DNA from: a virus
Length of the DNA: 47,716 nt
Virus record (IMG/VR): IMGVR_UViG_3300036770_001121
Span: 1-47,716 of that record
Strand: one strand, 5' to 3'
This document shows, one piece after another, positions 9,513 through 16,175 of this stretch; the first letter of the stretch is position 1; every line of letters begins with the position of its first letter. The notes beneath the pieces were generated by a model, which saw nothing but the letters and a program-made list of their open reading frames with translations, ran no database searches and was not told the origin of the DNA. Both the position numbers and the translations under genes were made by a program.

Positions 9513-9681
9513 CTGTAGAGGGTGGACTCGAACCACCAAGGTGAGATTCAATTGATAACACAACGCTTGCAAGCTGGTGGTCTACCCCATATTATCAATC
9601 TATTTCTGTATCACCGCCCACGAGACAGGTGGGTACGTTTGCCGTGGCCATACTGAGACAGCCATATTTCGTCACTCTACA
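9513..9681 (-). tRNA. tRNA-like gene with ~90-nt insertion in the anticodon region
   Basis: On the minus strand, acceptor TGTAGAG (9681-9675) pairs perfectly with CTCTACA (9520-9514), followed by discriminator G. A textbook T arm GGTGG-TTCGAGT-CCACC occupies 9537-9521. The D arm is ACG/TGT with a GG in the loop. TCAGT can pair with ATTGA as anticodon stem, but about 98 nt lie between them instead of 7. The insertion holds an 8-bp stem ATTGATAA (9599-9592) / TTATCAAT (9558-9551) and a CCCAC/GTGGG hairpin. The anticodon cannot be assigned without knowing the splice sites. CCA is not encoded. Confidence 0.6.
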
Positions 9682-9688
9682 ATTTTAC

Positions 9689-10363
9689 TTATTTATTATA
9701 CTCGTAGTTTAATATCTGTCCTACTAAGTCACTACGGTGGTTCTCTTTTAGTTTAATCCATTTAATGCCATCAATCTTTTTAGATAGTTCAATAGCATAA
9801 GTTAATCCAGTGGTAGCATCTTTTGTATCTTGCTGCTCATTATCACCGTTCACAATAATCTTACCAGTCTTACCAAGTCTAGTTAAAATAGCAAGCATCT
9901 CAGCTTTACTCAAGTTTTGTGCTTCTTCTACAACAAGAATATCGTCAATGGTTTTACCACGGATAAACTGTACGGGATAAGCTACGATCTTCTCGTCTTT
10001 TACCATAGCTTGAATCTTAACTTTATCTGCACACTTAACCAAGTTTTCTTGGAATGCTTCTAAATAAGGGTTAAACTTGTCTTCTAAACTACCCGGTAAA
10101 TACCCTAATGAATTACCCACTTCTATAGTAGCACGTGTGATATAAATATGATCACATTGTTTCTTGTTTAAGAAATCTAGTGCACTTAATGCACATACTA
10201 GCGATTTACCAGATCCAGCTCTACCAGTTACTATGACAATCTGATTTTCTATAATCAAACGTCTAGCTTCTTTCTGCTCATCATTAAGATTAACATGATA
10301 CTTGATCTCTTGTTTACGTTCTCTGTTTGGTTCTTTCATAGTTTTCTTATTGGTCATATGCAA
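9689..10363 (-). CDS. phoH: PhoH-family ATPase
   Basis: 224 residues. Walker A GRAGSGKS at 47-54, a conserved ITRATIEVG stretch after it, Walker B as DDILVVEEAQNL near residue 150, and NGDNEQQD (sensor-like) near 175 give the classic single-domain PhoH arrangement. PhoH proteins are common in phages; the family is RNA-helicase-like and linked to phosphate starvation or RNA turnover, though the phage role is unknown. The start overlaps the preceding gene by 17 bases; a second ATG at 10357 is an alternative. Confidence 0.85.
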   Translation of the reverse strand: MHMTNKKTMKEPNRERKQEIKYHVNLNDEQKEARRLIIENQIVIVTGRAGSGKSLVCALSALDFLNKKQCDHIYITRATIEVGNSLGYLPGSLEDKFNPYLEAFQENLVKCADKVKIQAMVKDEKIVAYPVQFIRGKTIDDILVVEEAQNLSKAEMLAILTRLGKTGKIIVNGDNEQQDTKDATTGLTYAIELSKKIDGIKWIKLKENHRSDLVGQILNYEYNK

Positions 10364-10859
10364 GGTTTTGTCCGCCTCTAACTTGTGATTGTTGTTCTTC
10401 CATTAAATCTCTGTACACACCTTTAAAGCTTTGTCTAACAGAGTCAAATCTTTCTGCAATTCTAAGAATAGCTGTAGCAGATCCATCTCTACCAGAGGTT
10501 ACTTTTTCTGTGGCCATAAAACCTGCCATATTATCTAGGGCAATCTTTATACCTTGGTATGCTCTATATGTAGGAGTCTCATACATTTTCTTACACATTC
10601 TTAATGCATTCACTACAAGATCATCTTCTGTAGAAAAGTCTCCATCCACCTCACCAAGAATTATTTCTTCTTTGTCCGTTTCTGGTACATCAAAGAAAGG
10701 ATTTAAATCTGGGTTAGGACAAGTCATGTAGAATAGATATGAATAAACCTTTGTAGATTCATCACCATATTCTTCCATAATGTCTTTTAAAAATTTCAAT
10801 GTGTAACAGTGTTCACTAGGAACCACTTTACCATTAGCTATATCAAATAGTCTTACCAT
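10347..10859 (-). CDS. Conserved-looking hypothetical protein next to PhoH
   Basis: 170 residues, soluble, acidic N-terminal half, helical C-terminal half ending in a Gln-rich tail. No motif recognised. It overlaps PhoH by 17 bases at its 3' end and the small 54-residue gene by 17 bases at its 5' end, so it is translated as part of a tightly coupled set. Confidence 0.65.
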   Translation of the reverse strand: MVRLFDIANGKVVPSEHCYTLKFLKDIMEEYGDESTKVYSYLFYMTCPNPDLNPFFDVPETDKEEIILGEVDGDFSTEDDLVVNALRMCKKMYETPTYRAYQGIKIALDNMAGFMATEKVTSGRDGSATAILRIAERFDSVRQSFKGVYRDLMEEQQSQVRGGQNLAYDQ

Positions 10860-11007
10860 TATTTTTCATTTTACGTCTGTTCTTTTTCTTCTTAATACTC
10901 CATTTATTAGTATTAAGATCTCTAACTAACTCATCCCACCTATTTCTTTGTTTTAAGCTGTATATTCTCAACATTTCTACAAGCTTATCACTTATTTGTT
11001 CTTTCAT
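10843..11007 (-). CDS. Small basic protein
   Basis: 54 residues starting MKEQISDKLVEMLRIYS and ending in a Lys/Arg-rich tail. The start codon overlaps the stop of the preceding gene (ATGA arrangement at 11004-11007) and its 3' end overlaps the next gene start by 17 bases; this coupling on both sides supports a real gene. The basic tail suggests nucleic-acid binding. Confidence 0.6.
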   Translation of the reverse strand: MKEQISDKLVEMLRIYSLKQRNRWDELVRDLNTNKWSIKKKKNRRKMKNNGKTI

Positions 11008-11519
11008 GACCAATGTTTATTTTCTCTTTCAAAATAAAATGTGAGATCTTCTTCATCATCATTGTAATACTTTCCAACTACATCACTCTTAAATCTACTA
11101 CCTATATTCTCATACAAAGAACTAGTAATCACTTCTCCTGTCACTTTATTTCTAAATAACTTAGTAAGCCATGTATAAGTGCCTCCACGAATAACACCTG
11201 CTTCTACTAAAAGATAATACTTATATTCTGTATCAGAGAACTTAAACCATGAGTCTATGTCACTATCCGCTTTTCTAACATACTTGTGTACTTCTTCATC
11301 TGGATAAGCTACATGTATAGGAAGAATATCACACATCTCCCCATCCTTACTTAGATTGTGAGCTATATGCATTGCCACTGTAGCAGAATAGTCAGGACTC
11401 ACCATAACCACTAATGTATTAGCTGGAGAAATATCTGGATAGGTTTCTAATATCTTTTGAGAAAGATTATAAATCATATCTTTCTCTTGAATTCTAGAAA
11501 TAAAAAGCGGTTCTCTCAT
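11004..11519 (-). CDS. Phosphoribosyltransferase-like protein
   Basis: 171 residues. The segment YYLLVEAGVIRGGT (101-114) resembles the PRPP-binding loop of type I phosphoribosyltransferases (hydrophobic strand, two acidic residues, Gly/Thr turn), and VVMVSPDYSATVAMHIA (37-53) resembles the earlier Gly/Ala-rich loop. One of the two acidic loop residues is replaced by Ala (EA instead of DD/ED), so catalysis is uncertain. It could have a regulatory or nucleotide-salvage role. It abuts the PD-(D/E)XK nuclease gene (shared base at 11519). Confidence 0.4.
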   Translation of the reverse strand: MREPLFISRIQEKDMIYNLSQKILETYPDISPANTLVVMVSPDYSATVAMHIAHNLSKDGEMCDILPIHVAYPDEEVHKYVRKADSDIDSWFKFSDTEYKYYLLVEAGVIRGGTYTWLTKLFRNKVTGEVITSSLYENIGSRFKSDVVGKYYNDDEEDLTFYFERENKHWS

Positions 11520-12358
11520 TAGTGTTTAGCTTTAAGGTTATCTCGGTTGTCTTCTAACCAATGCAATATACTGATAACTTCTGACTTTAAGTATGGAAGA
11601 TCATATTGAATAATATCTTTTACTATAGGATCACCATTTGTATCAAGAGCAGTGATTGGATTACCGAACTTATCTTTACCCACTTCTTCAAATAATATAT
11701 GATGTATAGTCAGCACACCTGGCTTTAATTTTGGATTGTGCTTAAGAATGATATACATATATAAGCTAAGCTGTAAAGCATAGTGGTTTACATTGCAATC
11801 ATCTAGATGAGCCACTGGTGAGTTCATCTTAGTAGTCACACCTTCCCAGTTAGTAAAGCCTTCTGTCTTGATTTCTTTGTTAGTCTTGTAATCTGTAATA
11901 TGCACTTCTCCATTAATTACTTCTACTAAGTCAGACTGACCACATAGTCCTGCAGATTTTAAGTAAACCATGTGCTCAGGATATACACCATCTGTGAGCT
12001 TCTGATTTGGAGAAAATTTAGTACCGTCAATCTCAATCGGTTTAAAAATAGGCACAGTGTTACCATGTCTTTCTATTGTCTCTAATGAACATATATCTGA
12101 TTCTCTGCAGTTGTGGTACCACGTACCAAGTGTTGTAGCACGTAGAGCTTCATTAGCCCATGCTTGTTTGATTTCTTCTGGCGTCATGCCATACCATTTT
12201 GACTTCTTAGACTTAGATGTTTTTAAAGCAATCTTATCTGCGTCAAATGGTTGTTTGAAGTTACTTATAAAGGATGTAACTGATATCCATTTAATATCCT
12301 CTTCAGGATTAATACTTTTGTAACTGTGGTCTTGTGGGGTGAATCTCAAAATGCTCAT
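11519..12358 (-). CDS. PD-(D/E)XK nuclease
   Basis: 279 residues. Core motif: D143 in CGQSDLVEV, then D156-Y157-K158 in ITDYKT, followed by a helix with Q and Y spaced as in the RecB/Cas4 QxxxY motif (ALQLSLYMY, about 195). This is the architecture of phage exonuclease-like PD-(D/E)XK proteins, which are also found in crAss-like phages. No Fe-S cluster cysteines flank the core, so it is not a typical Cas4. Probable role in DNA replication, recombination or packaging. Confidence 0.75.
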   Translation of the reverse strand: MSILRFTPQDHSYKSINPEEDIKWISVTSFISNFKQPFDADKIALKTSKSKKSKWYGMTPEEIKQAWANEALRATTLGTWYHNCRESDICSLETIERHGNTVPIFKPIEIDGTKFSPNQKLTDGVYPEHMVYLKSAGLCGQSDLVEVINGEVHITDYKTNKEIKTEGFTNWEGVTTKMNSPVAHLDDCNVNHYALQLSLYMYIILKHNPKLKPGVLTIHHILFEEVGKDKFGNPITALDTNGDPIVKDIIQYDLPYLKSEVISILHWLEDNRDNLKAKH

Positions 12359-12369
12359 ATGTTTATTGT

Positions 12370-12699
12370 TTATATTCCTAACTTCTGATTAATCATGTCC
12401 TCCTCTTCCTGACTCACTTCAGCTTGCCAATGTCCCTTTGGACATTCTGAAGATAAAGATCTAGTCTTAAATCCTAAGCTACATCCACAACCTCCTAACT
12501 CTTGATTACAACATGGTGTAGTACCAGCTACCATACATCCCTCATTATGCACTGTATAAAGTGCACAATCTTTACAAATCTGCATTCTGTATAGTGCAAT
12601 TTCTTCTACGTCATCTCTTTTAAAGATAGAATTAGTCACTCCCTCCAGGATCTGACCCTTTGCTTTCCATATCTTGATTATGTTCTCTTTTAGACTCAT
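12370..12699 (-). CDS. Cys-rich zinc-binding protein
   Basis: 109 residues from ATG at 12699 (chosen over upstream starts because the rest lies deep in the IHF-like gene). Eight cysteines at 42, 45, 55, 63, 64, 71, 73 and 86 plus H90 form CxxC and CxC pairs, a probable zinc or metal cluster. The N-terminal ~35 residues are a basic helix. Its 5' end overlaps the IHF-like gene by 68 bases in another frame. Likely a nucleic-acid-associated small protein; exact role unknown. Confidence 0.6.
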   Translation of the reverse strand: MSLKENIIKIWKAKGQILEGVTNSIFKRDDVEEIALYRMQICKDCALYTVHNEGCMVAGTTPCCNQELGGCGCSLGFKTRSLSSECPKGHWQAEVSQEEEDMINQKLGI

Positions 12700-13063
12700 C
12701 ACTTTTATTTTTATGAAGCTTAATAAAATCTTTTCTTTGTTTCTCTTCATCCATTAAAACCTTGATGGCTTTTAAATCAAAGAGAGTTTCATCTGTTCTA
12801 AATCTAGTGACAATTTCTTGTAAGCCTCTTTGTCTAAAGTTCTCTTTAAAGTTTTCTAGCTTATCTATTTTGTCATCTAGTTTCCAATGTTTGATTGTAA
12901 AATCTCCTAAGTTAGTAACATGTATTCTACTATGTTTCAAACTTGACAAACTCTTTCTTATTTCTTGCCAATAAAAGGATGTCACATCTGACACCATTTG
13001 TTGTGACAAGTTTAGCTCTTCTGCTACAATAGGGATTAGATCTTTAGACTTTCTAGGCTTCAA
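12632..13063 (-). CDS. IHF/HU-like DNA-binding protein
   Basis: 143 residues. The N-terminus (IVAEELNLSQQMVSDVTSFY) matches the two-helix dimerisation part of HU/IHF and the segment HVTNLGDFTIKHWKLDD (about 48-64) corresponds to the beta-strand start of HU, where GxF normally occurs. The C-terminal ~50 residues are charged and extend beyond the HU fold. IHF-like proteins of this type are a recurrent crAss-like phage gene. Would bend DNA in packaging, replication or transcription control. Confidence 0.7.
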   Translation of the reverse strand: MKPRKSKDLIPIVAEELNLSQQMVSDVTSFYWQEIRKSLSSLKHSRIHVTNLGDFTIKHWKLDDKIDKLENFKENFRQRGLQEIVTRFRTDETLFDLKAIKVLMDEEKQRKDFIKLHKNKSDESKREHNQDMESKGSDPGGSD

Positions 13064-13415
13064 CGCTTAAAAATTTATAGTCTAACAAAATATTTCCATT
13101 AGCGTGTAACTTAAGATCAGGATTAATAAAGATCTTCTTCTTATTCTTTCCTTCCTTTTTAATAAGTCCTTTCTTCTCTGCCTTTGTCAAACAGTTACGT
13201 ACAGACTGTGTGCTAGAGAATATCTTCTTGTCGTATGCTTTGTTACAGAAATGCGTAAGTTCTTGGTCTCCCTCAATTGCCAGGAATGTAAGACAGTTTA
13301 AATCTGCTTCACTCACTGGAATATCAAAGAGATAGCAATGTGTGAGTATCTGATATTTGACAATCTGCCAAGTGGTCATCCTCACTCTTTTATCCACCTG
13401 ATTAACTAGTGCCAT
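13053..13415 (-). CDS. Winged-helix-like DNA-binding protein
   Basis: 120 residues. A helical N-terminus is followed by FSSTQSVRNCLTKAEKKGLI (about 66-86), a recognition-helix pattern, then a basic beta-wing-like KKEGKNKKKIFI. It fits a small winged-helix transcription or replication regulator. It overlaps the IHF-like start by 11 bases and shares one base with the GNAT stop, so these genes are translated together. Confidence 0.55.
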   Translation of the reverse strand: MALVNQVDKRVRMTTWQIVKYQILTHCYLFDIPVSEADLNCLTFLAIEGDQELTHFCNKAYDKKIFSSTQSVRNCLTKAEKKGLIKKEGKNKKKIFINPDLKLHANGNILLDYKFLSVEA

Positions 13416-13846
13416 TATAATGTTATTTTAAAACTCATGTAATCTTCTTTTGTCTTGTTCCAATCCTTATGTAAAAGAACTGACTCTGCTCCTAGGTTTT
13501 TGAATATGTGCCAGCTAGCTCCATCACGAGCTTCTCCTGTAATATATTCGTAACCCATTTCCTGTGCCCAATCCATAAGAGAATGGATCATTTCATATCC
13601 TAATCCTTTTCCCCTATGGCTTGGTAGTACAGTGAAACTATCTATGTGTAGTACATTGGCACTTTGCCATGATACAATAATCTCTCCAAATAATACTGAC
13701 TTCTCGTAGAACCACATGCCTTGACAGGTCTCATGTTCTACTAACATATATAACTTGTACTTATTATCCCATCTAAGCTCCTTTGGATGTTCACGTTCAA
13801 ACTGATATGATAGTGAATAATCCTTTAGCTTATATACTACGTTCAT
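13415..13846 (-). CDS. GNAT-family N-acetyltransferase
   Basis: 143 residues. Motif A is clear: VLPSHRGKGLGYEMI (73-87), with the R-x-x-G-x-G/A acetyl-CoA pyrophosphate loop at R78-G83. The C-terminal strand/helix includes GASWHIFKNLGAES, as in GNAT motif B. Substrate unknown; phage GNATs may modify host proteins, phage proteins or nucleobases. No signal peptide. Confidence 0.75.
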   Translation of the reverse strand: MNVVYKLKDYSLSYQFEREHPKELRWDNKYKLYMLVEHETCQGMWFYEKSVLFGEIIVSWQSANVLHIDSFTVLPSHRGKGLGYEMIHSLMDWAQEMGYEYITGEARDGASWHIFKNLGAESVLLHKDWNKTKEDYMSFKITL

Positions 13847-13855
13847 ATAATAGGT

Positions 13856-14203
13856 TTATTTCTTTAAGGATCTTTGCTTCTCTACAGCTGGAGAATTAGG
13901 GATGATCACTTCATCCCCCACTTTAATACCCTCTTCAGCAAGTTCTGGATTATTGTCCATATCTTCCTGTGTAATAGTGTGAGGAGTGCCTTCTGGCTTT
14001 CCGCCTTGCTGTGTCATTTGTGCAATGAAAGCTAAAGCCTTAAGTTCCTTTGCTCTAGAGGTAGCAAGTCCTGTGTTCAACTGTTGCAACTGTAACTGTA
14101 CAGTTTTTACCTCAATCTGCTCTTGGATAAAAGCAATAATTTCTTCTTTTGACGGAACATTCTTTACATCCTGCTCCTCTTGTAATACGTTTTCTTCTGA
14201 CAT
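13856..14203 (-). CDS. Hypothetical protein, helical
   Basis: 115 residues: acidic N-terminus, a Gln-rich helical segment (about 25-70) and a short C-terminal beta-like part with KVGDEVIIPNSP. The latter resembles a small SH3-like turn but is too short for a firm call. Lies nine bases upstream of the GNAT gene on the same strand. Confidence 0.55.
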   Translation of the reverse strand: MSEENVLQEEQDVKNVPSKEEIIAFIQEQIEVKTVQLQLQQLNTGLATSRAKELKALAFIAQMTQQGGKPEGTPHTITQEDMDNNPELAEEGIKVGDEVIIPNSPAVEKQRSLKK

Positions 14204-14221
14204 GTTGGTTTATTTTATTGG

Positions 14222-14524
14222 TTAAAAATTTAAATCGTCACCACCAGCTTGCTCTTCTGTAGAAGACGGTGCTGCATGATGCTGAACAAATAAGTTCTGA
14301 AATTTGTGGTAAGGGGTATCTATAATGTATGTATCCCCGTGCTCCGTAAAAATGGTGGTGCAATTGTATGTGAGAGAATCCTCATCTAGGGATGTAAGCT
14401 TACAGGCCACAACGACATCTAAATGAAAAGCAAACGCCATCCACTGTCCTTGGTCCTCTATGCCCATAAGTTCTGCCTTCTCTATATCTAATGTGTGGCA
14501 GTGAATGTTACAGACGTGTATCAT
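14222..14524 (-). CDS. Hypothetical protein, first gene of the leftward block
   Basis: 100 residues with mostly beta-type sequence (alternating hydrophobics, residues 1-75) and a short disordered tail. It resembles no family I know. As the first gene of the ~14.5-kb leftward transcription block it is preceded by the AAACCAAACAAA leader and an AT-rich promoter-like stretch with a 12-bp palindrome. Confidence 0.6.
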   Translation of the reverse strand: MIHVCNIHCHTLDIEKAELMGIEDQGQWMAFAFHLDVVVACKLTSLDEDSLTYNCTTIFTEHGDTYIIDTPYHKFQNLFVQHHAAPSSTEEQAGGDDLNF

Positions 14525-14773
14525 TTTTTTGTTTGGTTTATATTATAATATACTTAATAAGTTTAAACTTAACAAATTTAATAATAGATTCCAAACTTAC
14601 CATAATAATTTTTACACACTTATTAACAGCCCCCCACCTCTTAACCTATATATAGACCCCCCTCCTATTCATAAGGTTTGTGATAGAGGTTGTGAGGACC
14701 CGCCCAACCAAGCTACCCCACCATAAGTTTGGCGGGGGAATACCCCCTCGTTTAACAAGTTAAACTTAAACTT
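14525..14773. promoter_or_regulatory. Divergent control region between leftward and rightward genes
   Basis: Contains, in order: leader motif AAACCAAACAAA for the leftward gene (minus strand, 14528-14539); a perfect 12-bp palindrome AAGTTTAAACTT (14559-14570); a minus-strand TAAATTTG -7-like element (14573-14580); C-rich tracts (14627-14680); a plus-strand TAAGTTTG -7 element (14724-14731); a GGGGG/CCCCC hairpin (14734-14747); and a perfect palindrome GTTTAAC-AA-GTTAAAC (14750-14765) just before the ATG at 14774. The two palindromes share the GTTTAA/TTAAAC core and are positioned as operators for both directions. No matching -33 TTTG with 19-base spacing is seen here. Confidence 0.5.
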
Positions 14774-15061
14774 ATGGCAGCAACATCATTGCATCTGCTT
14801 GCAAAGCAAGCTCTCGGTCAACTAGACACGTTGACCTTCAACATTTCGTCTGTGGAAGCTAAAGCATCCAAGACTGGAAATGTAGGCTTCCGCGTGACCA
14901 CCGACCAAGGTCGTGTAGTCACTTTCTGGTCATCTTCGATGGACCAGGTCGTGGAAGCCACAGATGACGCTGGAAACTTCCAGGTCATCCCCGGCACCCG
15001 CCTTGCGGATGACGGTGGCTTGATCCCAAAGGATGCAAGCCAAGGTGGATTCTGGTCATAA
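14774..15061 (+). CDS. Small protein with atypical base composition
   Basis: 95 residues, soluble, beta-rich, no Cys, no signal peptide; ends KDASQGGFWS. By eye it is about half G+C and uses codons ending in C or G, unlike the surrounding AT-rich genes. It has its own -7 promoter element and palindromic operator upstream and a perfect terminator downstream, so it is a single-gene unit. Strong expression of an abundant protein, or recent acquisition, would both explain the codon use. No family recognised; an anti-host or DNA-coating function would be a guess. Confidence 0.75.
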   Translation: MAATSLHLLAKQALGQLDTLTFNISSVEAKASKTGNVGFRVTTDQGRVVTFWSSSMDQVVEATDDAGNFQVIPGTRLADDGGLIPKDASQGGFWS

Positions 15062-15072
15062 CCAGAACCACC

Positions 15073-15097
15073 AAAGGGGGATTATATCCCCTTTTTT
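15073..15097 (+). terminator. Intrinsic terminator after 14774-15061
   Basis: AAAGGGG (15073-15079) pairs with CCCCTTT (15088-15094) across a short AT-rich loop, followed by an uninterrupted T-tract to 15097. A second perfect hairpin TTCCGT/ACGGAA follows at 15096-15113. Confidence 0.85.
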
Positions 15098-15551
15098 CCG
15101 TAACCTCACGGAACCACTTAGTACTGTATGCTGATGTTAACCTGATGTAGGTTTTCCGTTGGGATAGAGTACTAAGTTTTACTACATCTATCTATTCATC
15201 CTCAACTTATTTCTTATGATCAGATCTAAGACACTCTTGTTTAATACCTGGAACTTGTTTACATACTGGTATTCATACATGAAACTAAGCTTTGATACTC
15301 TCAAGCTTAGACTAGTTAGACTAGCACCTGGATATACATCCAAAGTTTTAGTAGTTATTACGTATTAACGTGTGACTCTGTGAGTGGTAGGAAAGCCCTC
15401 CACACTTCTTTCATCCTTTAAAATATGCTTCTTAACCCACATTTTGGTGCGGATAAGATAGCTATAAGTCAAACAACACATGCTTTCCCTTATACCCTTG
15501 GGATGTAAGACTACAAGAGCCTTGGTCGGCACAGCTCCTAGACATGAGTGT
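15098..15551 (+). ncRNA. Hairpin-rich non-coding stretch, candidate structured RNA(s)
   Basis: No convincing gene in ~450 nt, but several long perfect stems: ACTTAGTACT/AGTACTAAGT (15116-15125/15168-15177, 10 bp) enclosing AACCT/AGGTT; CTAAGCTT/AAGCTTAG (15285-15292/15303-15310). At 15476-15551 an outer helix (ACACATG with CATgaGTGT) closes two inner hairpins (CTTATACCC/GGGATGTAAG and GAGC/GCTC), a three-way-junction shape. The strand is assumed to be plus because flanking genes are plus. Could be several sRNAs or an untranslated leader of the membrane protein gene. Confidence 0.4.
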
Positions 15552-15600
15552 AAACTGTCTTGTTTTATCTATCCATCATCCATTAAATACATACAGTATT

Positions 15601-15879
15601 ATGAAGTTATTATCCTACATCTTCCTTATCATAGGATCTATCCTTATGATATACACTTTTTACATAATGTTCTATCCGGCTGGTCACACAGACAAGCAGT
15701 TCATTATGTCCCTGTTCTCTGGTATAGCTACCACTTTTCTTGGTTTCACACTTGAGACACATAGTACAAATGCTTACACACGCTTCCAGCGTGACGATAA
15801 ACGTAAGAAATTACGTAGTTCCTACACTGTACTCATCCTGTCCAGTTTTCTGGTCTTAATCAGCCTTATTTGGCTTTAG
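15601..15879 (+). CDS. Small membrane protein
   Basis: 92 residues from ATG 15601; the open frame reaches further upstream but that part lies in the structured region and lacks a good start context. Three hydrophobic segments (about 3-25, 36-52, 74-92) separated by a charged loop RFQRDDKRKKLRSS make it an inner-membrane protein. Function unknown; phage proteins of this kind can act in superinfection exclusion. Confidence 0.6.
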   Translation: MKLLSYIFLIIGSILMIYTFYIMFYPAGHTDKQFIMSLFSGIATTFLGFTLETHSTNAYTRFQRDDKRKKLRSSYTVLILSSFLVLISLIWL

Positions 15880-15898
15880 TTAAAAAGTTTAAGTGAGC

Positions 15899-15979
15899 TC
15901 ATATTTGACCCCATTAACATAGATACTATATAGTATACTTACTACTATGTTATGGAGGGGTCATATTTGACCTCATTAA
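15899..15979. repeat. Direct repeat pair flanking an inverted repeat
   Basis: TCATATTTGACCCCATTAA at 15899-15917 recurs at 15961-15979 with a single change (CCC to CCT). Between the copies, AACATAG (15916-15922) and CTATGTT (15945-15951) form an inverted repeat around the perfect palindrome TACTATATAGTA (15924-15935). The ATATTTG in each repeat is close to the Bacteroidota -7 element TAnnTTTG. Could be tandem promoters with an operator, a replication element, or a recombination site. Confidence 0.5.
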
Positions 15980-16069
15980 AAGTATTATAGTTCCCCCAAC
16001 GATAGGAGTTTATCTGTTCTACTTCACTGAACAGAGGCTTTATGGTGAAGCTTAAACCATTATTTATAT

Positions 16070-16175
16070 AGTCAGGTGGCGGAATGGTATACGCAGGGCA
16101 TTACAACCACCAAGAGATAATATCAAAGGTGTCCTATTCAAGAGTTGTTTACAGGTTCGAATCCTGTCCTGACTG
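16070..16175 (+). tRNA. tRNA-Leu-like gene with ~24-nt insertion in the anticodon loop
   Basis: Acceptor AGTCAGG (16070-16076) pairs perfectly with CCTGACT (16168-16174), discriminator G. D arm GCG/CGC with GG in the loop matches tRNA-Leu (TGGCGGAAT...GG). T arm ACAGG-TTCGAAT-CCTGT is canonical (16151-16167) and the 15-16-nt variable region has a CAA/TTG mini-stem, as in class II tRNAs. Anticodon stem AGGGC (16095-16099) / GTCCT (16131-16135) encloses 31 nt instead of 7. Removing 24 internal nt would give ATTAGGT, i.e. anticodon TAG (Leu). That assignment is an inference. CCA is not encoded. Confidence 0.65.

Noticed and set aside
9513-9681. Group I self-splicing intron or tmRNA in the tRNA-like gene
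   Set aside because: The insertion is only ~90 nt; group I introns need over 200 nt, and tmRNA would show a tag-coding part and pseudoknots in ~350 nt.
15480-15600. ORFs at 15480-15755 and upstream extension from 15544
   Set aside because: They cover a three-way-junction-like structured stretch and start without context; 15601 is a better start for the membrane protein.
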